Below are positions 1 through 8,228 of a stretch of DNA of 34,063 nt, one piece after another. Positions within the stretch are counted from its first letter, which is position 1, and every line of letters begins with the position of its first letter. This stretch comes from Phycisphaerae bacterium (GTDB taxonomy: Bacteria; Planctomycetota; Phycisphaerae; SM23-33), in assembly GCA_016782885.1 (NCBI GenBank), contig JADHXQ010000053.1, positions 1 through 34,063 on the forward strand, in the 5' to 3' direction. The notes below the pieces were generated by a model, which saw only the letters and a program-made list of their open reading frames with translations, did not search any database and was not told the DNA's origin. The position numbers and the translations under genes were made by a program.

Positions 1-2084
1 AGCGTTACCTCGAGGGGATCAAGGAACAGCAGCGCCTCTATCCGGGCCGATTCGAGGTTTTCAGCTTTAATCTCGACGAACTGCCTGACGCAGGGGCCGG
101 GACGCTGCGCGCCTTGAAGTTGGATTGGACGGTCATGCGTCTGCCTGGGGGCAAGAAGAGCCAGGCATTTCGCACGTATGCACGACAGGACCCGATCCAC
201 CTCCTGGTAAACGCATACGGACATGCTCTCCTGACGCCGACCTTGCTGAACGCGACGGGACAGGTCAAGCTTGGCGTGCGCGGCGTACCGTCATCGATGC
301 TCACGTTGAATCGGCGCCTTGGCGACGCACGCTATCTTTCGCAATTGCAGTCGCTGTTGGTTGGCGATGTTCTGGTCACAGAGCCCGATGGTCGCCTGGA
401 TGCCGCCTTGCCCCCCGAGTTGAAAATGGTCCCAATGGGCTCTGGCAAGGAAACCGGCGCCAAGCTGGCTCGTACAGCCAAGTCAGTGCCCGCCGAGACG
501 CTGCGCGCCATCCAGAAGTGTTTCACACCGCCGCCCTTCCGCTACCGACTGGCGACCGCCGAGGCGCTGGCGAACTACAAGAAGGCCGAGAAGCTGTGCG
601 GTGAGGCGGTCAGGCAACACCCGGCCGCGCCGGATCTCTGGATCGTGCGCAACCGAAGGATCATCGCCCTTTTGGGCATGTGGACCCTTACCGGCGAGCC
701 CAAGCATCTTGAACAAGCAGCCCGAGAGGCGCGCGCTTCTCTGTCCGCGAAGCTGCCCCCCGGCGCCGACATCGTACCGCGTTTCTGTCTCGCCAAGGAA
801 GCACTCCGGCGGGGGGGGGCGGAGCCGGAGTCTGTCCTCATGGACTTGATCGAGAAAACGGGCGGGGCCGGAGCGCCCTGCTCGGCCCATGCCGCGGCCG
901 CGATCCTTGCGCTGAACGCCAATGCGCGGGACTTGCACAATCGCTATTGCGCCCCACTGCTGGCAGCGCCCGACGGGGGCAGTCCCATGCTGTGGTCCAT
1001 GGTCTCGTTCCTGCGTGATCGACTCTACACCTACCGCCTGTTGAAGGCCAATTACATCCACAAGGAACGCGAGTCGGTGCGTGGCTACATGATCAATCAT
1101 GGCGGTCCCCCGATGACGGGACTTTTGCCGACAGTGACGCTCAAGACCCTCGATGGGCGAACGCTGAAACTCCCTCGGGATACCAACGGCAAACTGACGC
1201 TGTTGGTTTTTGTCGAACCGTCCGCTGAACCCAATGCGGAGTTTCCCATCGACGCCGACGGGGAAGGTAAAGGCAGGAGGGGGCATAGTTTTCTCCAATA
1301 CGCGTGCGACCTGGCAGACAGGCATGTCAACAAAGATCTCACTACGATCATGGCCTTTTTGTCCGAAGATGCGAAACGCATCGATGCCCTGATGAAAACA
1401 AGAAAACTGACCTGCCAGGCCGCCATCGTGCCTGGCGGCCTGGCGAACCCGATGGTGCGCCGGTTGGGCGTTCTTTCGGCGGATCGTGACCCGAACGTCT
1501 TCCTGCTCCGCCGCGACGGTTCCATCGCGTGGCACGCATCGGGACTCCCGCACGCCGACAGCGTGGCATGGGTAGGCTTGCTCGCCACGAAGGTCCACAT
1601 CGAGATCTGTGAAGTGGAGACGGCCTACGAGGCTCTGAAGAAGGGCGATTTCAAGGAGGCCGCACGCGTCTTCGGCGGCCCCTATCTTTTCTGGCTCCCC
1701 GAACGACACCGCTGGCGACCGCCGAGATACCACGGGCAGGCACTGGCCTATATGGGCCTGAAGGACTGGAATGCCGCGCTCGAGTCGATCGAGATAGCGA
1801 TAGACGCCCAGAAATTGCGCTACATCCGAGTCGTGCATCTCGACAAGAATTGGCGAAAGAGAGTCGCCAATGTTACGATCAACTACCCGGATGACACCCT
1901 GGTGGAACTATGGGCTGTCAAAGCCGATATCCTCGACAAGCTTGGCCGCAAGGACGAGGCGGCCAAAATGCGTAAGCGCGCCGCAGAGCCGGCCAAAGCA
2001 GATCTTCCGAGCCCATATAAGGCGACCCACCAGAGATTAAAAGACTGGTTAAAGCAGCACAGAATGAAGACACAAAAACAGTGA
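1..2084 (+). CDS. Thioredoxin-fold/TPR protein, 5' end outside the window
   Basis: The frame is already open at base 3, so the gene begins upstream; about 693 codons are visible. The first residues (RYLEGIKEQQRLYPGRFEV) look like the middle of a thioredoxin/TlpA-type domain. A second such segment begins near base 1135 (LKTLDGRTLKLPRD, then LTLLVFVEPSAEPNAEFP) and runs to about base 1590 with the typical late strand NVFLLRRDGSIAWHASG. Neither segment shows a CxxC pair, so these look like redox-inactive thioredoxin folds. The stretch between them and the C-terminal 160 residues are alpha-helical and TPR-like (YEALKKGDFKEAARVF, YHGQALAYMGLKDWNAALES). The stop lies 89 bp before the next gene, so the two are probably cotranscribed. 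The signal peptide, if any, is outside the window. Family assignment is from fold-like patterns only; substrate unknown. Confidence 0.7.
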   Translation, partial: RYLEGIKEQQRLYPGRFEVFSFNLDELPDAGAGTLRALKLDWTVMRLPGGKKSQAFRTYARQDPIHLLVNAYGHALLTPTLLNATGQVKLGVRGVPSSMLTLNRRLGDARYLSQLQSLLVGDVLVTEPDGRLDAALPPELKMVPMGSGKETGAKLARTAKSVPAETLRAIQKCFTPPPFRYRLATAEALANYKKAEKLCGEAVRQHPAAPDLWIVRNRRIIALLGMWTLTGEPKHLEQAAREARASLSAKLPPGADIVPRFCLAKEALRRGGAEPESVLMDLIEKTGGAGAPCSAHAAAAILALNANARDLHNRYCAPLLAAPDGGSPMLWSMVSFLRDRLYTYRLLKANYIHKERESVRGYMINHGGPPMTGLLPTVTLKTLDGRTLKLPRDTNGKLTLLVFVEPSAEPNAEFPIDADGEGKGRRGHSFLQYACDLADRHVNKDLTTIMAFLSEDAKRIDALMKTRKLTCQAAIVPGGLANPMVRRLGVLSADRDPNVFLLRRDGSIAWHASGLPHADSVAWVGLLATKVHIEICEVETAYEALKKGDFKEAARVFGGPYLFWLPERHRWRPPRYHGQALAYMGLKDWNAALESIEIAIDAQKLRYIRVVHLDKNWRKRVANVTINYPDDTLVELWAVKADILDKLGRKDEAAKMRKRAAEPAKADLPSPYKATHQRLKDWLKQHRMKTQKQ

Positions 2085-2173
2085 ACCCCTTACTCTTCTC
2101 AGCTATGAGGAGAGTGTTCGCTGCCGATTCCGACAGCGATGATAACACATCTGCAACAAAGGAAGATCGAATT

Positions 2174-4048
2174 ATGAAGAAACACGACATTATCAAGAGT
2201 GTATGGATCATGACGATCCTGGCCATATCGACCTCCGTCTTTGCCGCGGGGGGACCAGCGCCGGTCAGCCTGACCCCCGAAGGGAAGAAAATCGAGGCAC
2301 ATTACAGCAAGATGCTGGCTGATCTAGAGGAAGAGATCAAGCGCCTGGAACCCAAGGTGGACGAAAAGAAGAAGGCCGAATTCACTAAGCAGTTCGGCGC
2401 GCTTGGAAGTGTCCCGCCTGTTACCAAGATCGTCATGGGCAAGGAAGTCGCCGTGAAAAACGGCCCGGGCAACCCCGCCTTTGCTGAAAAGCAGAAAGAG
2501 GTCCTTACGGCGGCCAGAGCTGTCATGAAGGACATTGAAGCATTGTTCGTTGGCGAGAAAGGGCAGGCCATCATGGCCAAATTCGCATTACTGACTCATG
2601 CCACCCCGAATCGCCTGGCCGGGTTTGCGCAAAAGGGCGAAGAGGAAAAAGCGCTGATCGATAAGCTCCTCAATGACGACAAGCTCGTCGTGCAGGCCAT
2701 GACGATGGGAGGGGCCGGTGGCGGACGTTACGGCCAGGCGATGCGAAACTACACAGCCATCCAGAAAGCCACTGAACGTTCTCACGAGGGTTTCTTTCAG
2801 GTTTGGGCCCTGGCTGTATCCCTTCAGTGTACGGGCGATACCTATGTCTATCCCGGCGTTCCCGCGGCCAAGTCCCTGGTCAAGTATTACCTGAATTACC
2901 TGAAGGCATACGACGACGGCATACTGGATCCCGCCTTTTCTAAATTGGGTGGTACCGGTTGGAACTATCGCTTTGTATTTCCAGACTCCTACACGCTTGA
3001 AGATATCGAGTGGATCAGAAAGGTGCTGCGAAACTACCGTCCCGATCACACGCGCCTGGAATACAGATGGCGCTACTGCCGTATCGTTAGAACCGACATC
3101 CCCTATATGGCAGTCAAAAGGCCGGTACGACCCGATTTGAACCTGTCGGGAATACAGGATTTCTTCCTCGAAGGCGGTACTTGTGGCCCCCGTGCTTTTA
3201 CCGGGCAGATATCGGGATATGCCTTTGGGATACCTACTCGTCGTGCACCCTCCCCGGGCCATGGCGCCATGGCGCACTGGACTCCGGACGGTTGGACCAC
3301 TGTACTGGGACCACACTTTTATTTCTGCAAGCACATCAATGGAATGAACCCCATGGAGTTCCTATTGGAATCACAGGCGCAACAAGATCCCGAGGGTTTC
3401 AAACAGGCGCTGATGTGTGAGTGGTTAGGGGAAGCACTGGGCGAAGACGCCCCGCGTGACTACGGATCACGCGGCGGGTTCTGGCGATTGCTTGGTTTCT
3501 ACAAAAGACAGGCCATCGTCGAAGATCAGAAAATAAAAGACATAGGGGCCACAGGTGAAGAACTCGCGGAATCTAATGTGAGCAGCAAGAAGGAAGAGAT
3601 CAAAGAGATAAAGATCCCTGAGAAGTTCCGCAAGATCACCGTGGCCAAGGATGGCACAATGACCATTCCCGTGGCGGCAAGCGAATCACCGGAGAACACT
3701 GAGAAGATAAGATTCATGAAGACCATAGACGGGGATGCGATGCAGGTGCATTACTGCCTCGGCGGCGGGCAACCGGAATTGCTCAAGTACAATATATATC
3801 TCCCCAAAGCCGGAAAGTACGAATTCACCGCACATGTATGTAGCGTTACCGTGGACAGACAATTCCTGCTTCGCGTCAACAGGAGAACTCTCGTGGATGT
3901 CGGCATTCCGTACACCAAAGCCGACTGGATGGACACCGAACCCGTTGAACTCGAATTGAAAGAGGGACGAAACCGGATCTTATATACCCAGAAAACCCCG
4001 AATAAAGGACTTAGTATCAAGCACTTCAAACTGAAGCCCCTGAAGTAG
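2174..4048 (+). CDS. Exported transglutaminase-like protein with C-terminal jelly-roll-like domain
   Basis: I chose the ATG at 2174 because AAAGGAAG lies just upstream and the product then starts with a clear signal peptide (MKKHDIIKSVWIMTILAIS...VFA). A GTG at 2081 is in frame but would put 31 polar residues in front of the signal. The mature N-terminus is a charged helical segment. The middle (about bases 2700-3500) resembles an alpha/alpha region followed by a transglutaminase/papain-like core: a Cys in EGGTCGPRAF, then a His in SPGHGAMAHW and Trp-rich strands (TPDGWTTVLG). The last 110 residues (bases 3720-4045) alternate beta strands (LLKYNIYLPKAGKYEFTAHV, ELELKEGRNRILYTQ) like a CBM6/35-type jelly roll. 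Inferred role: a periplasmic or surface protein acting on peptide or glycan material. The catalytic triad is not proven. Confidence 0.72.
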   Translation: MKKHDIIKSVWIMTILAISTSVFAAGGPAPVSLTPEGKKIEAHYSKMLADLEEEIKRLEPKVDEKKKAEFTKQFGALGSVPPVTKIVMGKEVAVKNGPGNPAFAEKQKEVLTAARAVMKDIEALFVGEKGQAIMAKFALLTHATPNRLAGFAQKGEEEKALIDKLLNDDKLVVQAMTMGGAGGGRYGQAMRNYTAIQKATERSHEGFFQVWALAVSLQCTGDTYVYPGVPAAKSLVKYYLNYLKAYDDGILDPAFSKLGGTGWNYRFVFPDSYTLEDIEWIRKVLRNYRPDHTRLEYRWRYCRIVRTDIPYMAVKRPVRPDLNLSGIQDFFLEGGTCGPRAFTGQISGYAFGIPTRRAPSPGHGAMAHWTPDGWTTVLGPHFYFCKHINGMNPMEFLLESQAQQDPEGFKQALMCEWLGEALGEDAPRDYGSRGGFWRLLGFYKRQAIVEDQKIKDIGATGEELAESNVSSKKEEIKEIKIPEKFRKITVAKDGTMTIPVAASESPENTEKIRFMKTIDGDAMQVHYCLGGGQPELLKYNIYLPKAGKYEFTAHVCSVTVDRQFLLRVNRRTLVDVGIPYTKADWMDTEPVELELKEGRNRILYTQKTPNKGLSIKHFKLKPLK

Positions 4049-4155
4049 AGCGCCGCATGCGTCAGGGCGAGCAGTAAGGGAGTAGGTATCAGGTTTCGGA
4101 TTTGGGTATAAGTACATGCGTGGCGCATTGGGAGTCAATATCTCCATTGGCAGAG

Positions 4156-4299
4156 CAGAGACAAGCACAAAGGAAGGCGGGAATCGTAACCTCTTGGCGG
4201 AACTGGCGTAGAAAACGAAAACGCCGCCGAGTTCTCTCGACGGCGTTTTGCGTGAACCACGGGACCGGTGCGTTTTGCAACGGCCCGAAATCTAGCGGG
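4156..4299. repeat. Left direct repeat (copy of tRNA-fMet 3' flank)
   Basis: Bases 4172-4299 match 8108-8235 without gaps, with 9 mismatches by hand alignment; a short further match (CAGAGACA) begins at 4156. The copy includes a terminator hairpin and ends in TAGCGGG, the complement of the tRNA's final 7 nt, but the rest of the tRNA is absent. Confidence 0.85.
4211..4245 (-). terminator. Orphan copy of the tRNA-fMet terminator
   Basis: A GC-rich stem (CGCCGCCGAG / CTCGACGGCG, one mismatch) is followed on the minus strand by TTTTCGTTTTC. It duplicates the terminator at 8147-8181 and has no tRNA in front of it here. Confidence 0.65.
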
Positions 4300-4492
4300 C
4301 GGCCAACCGTTTTCGAGCATTGCTGTCGGGAGTAGGAGAGACACCGCTTCGGCTCGAATCACCCCTGACTCCGCCCATGGTTAGAAAACCCATGTTCCGG
4401 TTATGAGTTATGGATGGCTTTCGGCCCGGAAGACCATGTCGGATGGAGATGTTCGGGCTGATCCCGCGTCGAAGCTATGGGACCGTGGCGCA

Positions 4493-4529
4493 AGCAAACG
4501 CCTCGGCTGAAGTTGCCGAGGCGTTTGCT
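4493..4529. terminator. Perfect 15-bp hairpin, terminator-like
   Basis: AGCAAACGCCTCGGC, a 7-nt loop, then the exact reverse complement. The A-rich and T-rich ends of the stem fit a bidirectional terminator, but there is no long T-run, so it may instead be a relic of a mobile-element end. Confidence 0.45.
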
Positions 4530-4686
4530 ACTGGTTTAATAACGGGGGCACGTTCTTGTATCTGTTCGCGACCGTGTGACGGGCTGGCTGGACAGGGCGA
4601 AGCAGAGCGTAACTTGGTCCTGGTATTTGCATGGGGACCGGAAGGCATAGTGAACGCCTGATTCCCAAAACGCGGACGACCGGCGC

Positions 4687-4718
4687 AAGAAAACGCCGCG
4701 TGGGAAGCCCACCGGGCG
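4687..4718 (-). terminator. Probable terminator after the PEP-CTERM remnant
   Basis: Read on the minus strand, an imperfect GC stem (CGCCCGGTGGG, short loop, CCCACGCGGCG) is followed by TTTTCTT, 21 nt past the stop of the PEP-CTERM frame. Position and orientation fit the natural terminator of that lost gene. Confidence 0.55.
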
Positions 4719-4739
4719 CTGTAAGCGGTCCTGCTTTGT

Positions 4740-4925
4740 TCAGGCCCTTCGGCGGCGCAGCACCGCCAACCCGCCCAACGCCAGCAGAGACAGCGTTGCC
4801 GGTTCCCATACACGAGAAGCACCAGTCGCTGTTGGCACAACTCCAGTCGCAACACGGCCGCAAGTATGGGTTCTGGGGTTTGGTGAAGAAGTGACATTGG
4901 AGAAGATGGTGACAGGCTCATCCCC
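4740..4925 (-). pseudogene. PEP-CTERM sorting-signal remnant
   Basis: On the minus strand a frame ending in TGA at 4740-4742 encodes WEPATLSLLALGGLAVLRRR, then RA and stop. That is the full PEP-CTERM architecture: an EPATL start (Trp replaces the usual first Pro), a hydrophobic transmembrane stretch and an Arg cluster. The family anchors exported proteins for exosortase processing. About 35 further codons upstream stay open (VTIFSNVTSSPNPRTHTCG) without a start or recognisable domain, and the Fic gene follows. Only the 3' end of the gene survives; the rest was probably lost when the neighbouring sequence arrived. The upstream limit given is approximate. Confidence 0.65.
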
Positions 4926-4994
4926 TTGTCGGTCTCGGCACAGCCGTTGGGTTGGCGAAGTGGATCAAGACAATGGGTGTCGTCTGCGCCTGAG

Positions 4995-6149
4995 TCACTC
5001 TGTGTCGGGCGTCAGAACCTGAAGATAACGGTGGTATGCGTACACACGGTCCCGGCGCTTGCCCGTCGTTTCGCGCAGGACGCCCGCGTCTTGCAGGAAT
5101 GCGATGGTCCTGACAGCGGTCGGCTTGCTGACATCCAGCAGCTTGATGGCCAGCGGCAGCGTGATGATCGGATTGGACGGCAACAGTTCCACCAGACGAA
5201 TCGTGGCCACTGTCGTCTTGGCGTGCGCGGCCACCTTCGCGCGATCGGCACTGGTTACCGCGAAGAGCTTCTGGGCACTGGCGACGGCGTCATCGGCGGC
5301 CTCGGTCACACACGCCAGGAAGAAGCGAATCCATCCTTCCCAGTCGCCATCGATCCGAACGGCGTTGAGACGTTCGTAGTAGTCTTGGCGATGCCGTTTG
5401 AACGCAACGCTCAGGTAAAGCAGCGGCGCTTTGAGCAACCCCCAGTGCTCGACGAGCAGTGCAATCAGCAATCGCCCGATACGTCCGTTGCCGTCAAGGA
5501 ACGGGTGGATGGTCTCGAACTGGACGTGAGCCAGGCCGACGCGCACCAGCGGCGGCAGCTGATCGCGGCCATGAATCCATTTCTCCAACGCCGACAATGC
5601 CTCGGGCAAAGCATCCGGGGGCGGCGGCACGAAGCGGGCGTTGCCGGGTCGGCTACCACCGATCCAGTTCTGGCTGCGGCGAATCTCCCCCGGCTGTTTG
5701 TCGCTGCCACGAGCGCCCTTCATCAAGCGTTTGTGTGCCTCGCAAAGCAGCCGAGTCGCCAGCGGAAGCCCCTTGGGACGGGCGAGTTCCTTGCGGGCGT
5801 AGGTCAGGGCATCGACGTAGTTGCACACCTCGCGCACATCGTCCGGGCGCTGAGCCTGCTCTCCGGCCTCAAAGGTGAGCACGTCCTGGAGCGTCGCCTG
5901 CGTGCCCTCGATCTGCGAGGTGATCAGGGCTTCTTTACGCACGAAGCCGTAGAGGAACCAATCGGCGCTGGGCACCATATCGGCGGCGACGGCGAGTCTG
6001 CCAAGCGCGGCCGTGGCATCGGACAGTGCCGCAGTTGTTTCGGTGTCCAGGTCCAAGGGGGGATCGGGCGGCAAAGGTGCGCAGATGAATGCCCGAACCT
6101 CCTCGCGGTCCCATTTCGTGATTCGGTATGTGCCGGTTGTTCTTTTCAT
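4995..6149 (-). CDS. Fic family AMP-transferase with C-terminal winged helix
   Basis: The 384-residue product carries the Fic core HPFLDGNGRIGR at residues 215-226, with catalytic His215 and the Mg/phosphate loop. An intact class II autoinhibitory motif TSQIEG at 77-82 lies N-terminal to the core, so activity is expected to be held back until the inhibitory helix moves. Fic enzymes of this type AMPylate a protein Ser, Thr or Tyr using ATP. The C-terminal 70 residues (ITLPLAIKLLDVSKPTAVRT) read as a winged helix-turn-helix, which would let the protein bind DNA. A tandem palindrome array lies directly upstream of the start (6165-6237), consistent with autoregulation. The ribosome-binding site is weak (GGGAG 11 nt before ATG). 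No separate antitoxin gene is adjacent; targets are unknown. Confidence 0.92.
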   Translation of the reverse strand: MKRTTGTYRITKWDREEVRAFICAPLPPDPPLDLDTETTAALSDATAALGRLAVAADMVPSADWFLYGFVRKEALITSQIEGTQATLQDVLTFEAGEQAQRPDDVREVCNYVDALTYARKELARPKGLPLATRLLCEAHKRLMKGARGSDKQPGEIRRSQNWIGGSRPGNARFVPPPPDALPEALSALEKWIHGRDQLPPLVRVGLAHVQFETIHPFLDGNGRIGRLLIALLVEHWGLLKAPLLYLSVAFKRHRQDYYERLNAVRIDGDWEGWIRFFLACVTEAADDAVASAQKLFAVTSADRAKVAAHAKTTVATIRLVELLPSNPIITLPLAIKLLDVSKPTAVRTIAFLQDAGVLRETTGKRRDRVYAYHRYLQVLTPDTE

Positions 6150-6164
6150 GGCTGGTCAGGCTCC

Positions 6165-6237
6165 CGTTACTACGGTTCGCCGTTAGTCACGCCAACGTTA
6201 CTAGCGTCGTCCGTTAGTAAAGCACACTTTACTAGCG
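6165..6237. promoter_or_regulatory. Tandem palindromic operators upstream of the Fic gene
   Basis: Two imperfect palindromes share one architecture of 11-bp arms around a 4-bp spacer: CGTTAGTCACG/CGTTACTAGCG at 6181-6206 and CGTTAGTAAAG/CTTTACTAGCG at 6212-6237. Their centres are 31 bp apart, about three helical turns. An extra half-site CGTTACTA lies at 6165-6172. The array is 16-88 bp before the Fic start, the expected place for a repressor. Confidence 0.6.
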
Positions 6238-6311
6238 AACGCAAGAGGAAAACCCCGGCGAACCTTGATCGGGTCGAAACCGGGATAATCGGCGGCGGTG
6301 TAAGCAGGTGC

Positions 6312-6584
6312 TTACTTCTGGCGTGCGGCCTTGGCGGCCTGCTCGCGGATGTACTGGCTGTCCCTGAGGGCGAACTTGCCGCGCTCGGTCTTGACGAACC
6401 GGCAGGCGTCGCCCTTGGTGGTGATCTCGCGCAGGATCGCGGCGTAGAGCGTGCTGGCGGGTGTCTTGCCGGTGCGCGGCGTCCAGAGCTGGCGCTTCAC
6501 GACCAGGTCCACGAGGTCCTTGCAGCGCATCGGGTCGCCGGTGCCCAGCGAGAGGATGTGGACGGCGGCGTCCATCAGGCTCAT
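6312..6584 (-). CDS. HARE-HTH domain protein (stand-alone winged helix)
   Basis: The 90-residue product is almost entirely a HARE-HTH domain (PF05066-like). It has the domain's typical pattern: a first helix DAAVHILSLGTGDPM, a central KTPASTLYAAILREITTKG, and the closing strand RFVKTERGKFAL. In bacteria this domain occurs in RNA polymerase delta, in nuclease fusions and as small proteins in recombinase cassettes like this one; DNA binding is the inferred role. The frame stays open for more than 80 codons upstream of the ATG with no ATG, GTG or TTG. The residues just before it (GGDTATTGKAM) look like the linker usual in longer relatives, so the original 5' end may have been lost and this ATG may be a fallback start. 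Upstream SD-like bases (CAAGGCG) are poor. The 285 bp up to the next gene hold no other credible gene. Confidence 0.75.
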   Translation of the reverse strand: MSLMDAAVHILSLGTGDPMRCKDLVDLVVKRQLWTPRTGKTPASTLYAAILREITTKGDACRFVKTERGKFALRDSQYIREQAAKAARQK

Positions 6585-6869
6585 CGCCTTGCCGGTCGTG
6601 GCGGTATCGCCGCCCGGTTGACACGCGGGGACATAGACCGTGATTCTTATTGTAGGAGCAATTTCCTTTACCAGGTTGATCGCTGTCCCTCCCGAAAACG
6701 CTATCGGCCTCGGGATGAGTTGCGTGATTGCCTTGATCGCCAGTTGGGGCGGGCGGACCGACGTGTAATCGACGTGGTGGGTAGGGGGGGATGGTTGGCG
6801 CGGACCATCGCCCAGTTCTGGCGCAGGATTCTTGCCCGGGCCCGGTAGGGCAGAAATCGTTCAGTCCTG

Positions 6870-7139
6870 CTACGCTGCTCGCGTATAGCAGTGGTGCAGT
6901 CCGCCCAGATAAGCCTTGGCAACCACCTTGCCCTGTTCCGGCGGGCAGACACGCCGGGGGATCGGGGAGTTGCGGTCCAACGACAAGTGCGCTCGAGCAT
7001 CGTGATGGTACTCAAAATACTCGGCCAGAATACGTTGCAGATGCCTTTGGCCGAGCACGATCATATGGTCCAGACACTCCCGGCGGATGGATCCGATCAG
7101 GCGCTCGGCGTACGGATTCTGCCAAGGCGACCGCGGGGC
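6870..7139 (-). mobile_element. 3' remnant of an IS3/IS481-like transposase gene
   Basis: About 88 codons of an rve-type integrase core C-terminus joined to DUF2924. The stretch containing the first two acidic residues and the N-terminal HTH are missing. No terminal inverted repeats or target duplication could be identified, so the boundaries are the coding limits only. Confidence 0.7.
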
Positions 7140-7580
7140 CGTCAGCGTGCGGTAGCGGTCACCTTCGTACTCAAAACCGCTGCCATCTTCGAGGAACACC
7201 ACGCGGTGGGTGCGGCCCTTGTATTGGCGGACTATTGCCGAGCCAGGCGCTGGCAGGCGCGGGTCGGTCGGCTTATCTTTACCTGTCGGCACCGGTTTTG
7301 TAACGGTGGCCGACTCGCCAACCTGCGGCGGGCAGATCATGGTCTTGGGGGCCATGGCCCGCACATCGGCGTCGTCGGCCAGTTCCACCGCCCGCCTGCG
7401 GGCGCGTTCGGACAGATCGCCCTCGGCGTTGGCCTGCAAGCGCCAGGCGATCTTGCGGATGAGGTAGGCCCGATGGCGGGTCCGGCAGGGCTGGCCGTGC
7501 AGTTCGGCGTAGCGTTCGGCCAGGTCGCCCGTGGTCATCTCGTCCAAGGCGGCTATTTCGGTTGCGATGTCGTTCATCAT
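6870..7580 (-). CDS. DUF2924 protein fused in frame to an IS transposase tail
   Basis: A good SD (AAAGGAG) precedes two adjacent ATGs. Residues 1-147 are a DUF2924 domain (IAALDEMTTGDLAERYAEL, RAYLIRKIAWRLQ, YKGRTHRVVFLEDGSGFEYE) up to YRTLTA, where the family normally continues with a short conserved end. Instead, from residue 149 the sequence becomes the C-terminus of an integrase-core transposase (SPWQNPYAERLIGSIRRECL, then ARAHLSLDRNSPIPRRV and GLHHCYTRAA). Of the DDE triad only the last acid, Glu159, is present, so the tail cannot transpose. The switch lies near base 7139. DUF2924 genes usually neighbour a serine recombinase; none remains here. The chimera is probably non-functional or has a DUF2924-only function. 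Confidence 0.8.
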   Translation of the reverse strand: MMNDIATEIAALDEMTTGDLAERYAELHGQPCRTRHRAYLIRKIAWRLQANAEGDLSERARRRAVELADDADVRAMAPKTMICPPQVGESATVTKPVPTGKDKPTDPRLPAPGSAIVRQYKGRTHRVVFLEDGSGFEYEGDRYRTLTAPRSPWQNPYAERLIGSIRRECLDHMIVLGQRHLQRILAEYFEYHHDARAHLSLDRNSPIPRRVCPPEQGKVVAKAYLGGLHHCYTRAA

Positions 7581-7618
7581 GCGGCTCCTTTCGTCAGGGT
7601 TTTCCGAGACGCAACCCG

Positions 7619-7828
7619 TTAACCCGCGGGTCGCGGAGCCACACTGAGCCTCGTTTCCACCGGAACCTCAAGGCCGTTTCGAGGCCCTTTCGAGATTATT
7701 TCTCGGGGCGGTGATTCGGCTGTTCTGGCCATGCGGACGCGGCGCAGAAGGCCACTGGCGAGGATATTCGCAACTTCGAGGCGGCGTTCTTCTGCTGTCA
7801 TACTTTCGGGATCGGTTGTCGAGATCAT
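7619..7828 (-). CDS. Small conserved protein of DUF2924/recombinase cassettes
   Basis: I chose the ATG at 7828 (MISTTDPESMTAEERRLEV) because GGGAG sits 7 nt upstream; a start at 7858 would lack an SD. The 69-residue product has the pattern typical of the short gene ahead of DUF2924 in many alpha-proteobacterial and planctomycete cassettes: a helical EVANILASGLLRRVR, then a basic/proline spacer, then a closing GLEVPVETRLSV. Function is unknown in the family as far as I know. It is 38 bp upstream of the DUF2924 gene on the same strand, so the two are probably cotranscribed. Recognition is from memory of the cassette, not a search. Confidence 0.65.
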   Translation of the reverse strand: MISTTDPESMTAEERRLEVANILASGLLRRVRMARTAESPPREIISKGPRNGLEVPVETRLSVAPRPAG

Positions 7829-8091
7829 GGCAAGGCTCCCAGGGGCGGTCTTATACATCCGCCCTCATTGGTTACCTATGCCATCCGTTGCCGCTGCGCC
7901 CGCTTTTTGTTAACCGATTGAAGACGGTCACGCGAAGGTCGCGGGTGCAACTAGGGAGGTTGCGAGCGCTCACTGGGTGCAATCACCTTATAACCCGAGC
8001 CCACGGTTCTCTCCGGCGGTGAGAGACTTTCGGCCCAAAGGCGCCATATGGGCGGCATGGTGGATTCGAGCGGTTATCTCCTCCTGAGAAT
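7829..8091. other. Gene-free stretch at the right end of the island
   Basis: No coding frame is convincing. The stretch should contain the promoter of the small protein/DUF2924 pair, but no clear -35/-10 pair was found. Confidence 0.4.
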
Positions 8092-8228
8092 CAGAGACAC
8101 CGCCCACGGAAGGCGGGAATCGTAACCTCTTGGCGGAACTGGTGTAGAAAACGAAAACGCCGCCGAGGTCTCTCGACGGCGTATTTCCTTAACCACAGGG
8201 CCGGTGTGTTTTGCAACGGCCCGAAATC

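Larger units (their letters stand above)
4300..4739. other. Gene-free stretch inside the island
   Basis: No reading frame here looks coding. It contains a strong 15-bp hairpin (4493-4529) and the terminator-like hairpin after the PEP-CTERM remnant (4687-4718). The rest carries nothing I recognise. Confidence 0.5.

Noticed and set aside
4926..6848. 640-codon plus-strand open frame opposite the Fic gene
   Set aside because: It mirrors the Fic gene, whose motifs are clear on the minus strand; the frame has no domain and reflects GC-rich codon bias.
6585..6860. Open frame with GGTAINLVKEI and GGDTAT, recalling CofD/YvcK-like phosphotransferases
   Set aside because: The resemblance is limited to two short Gly-rich motifs in a frame without a start; too weak to call a gene remnant.
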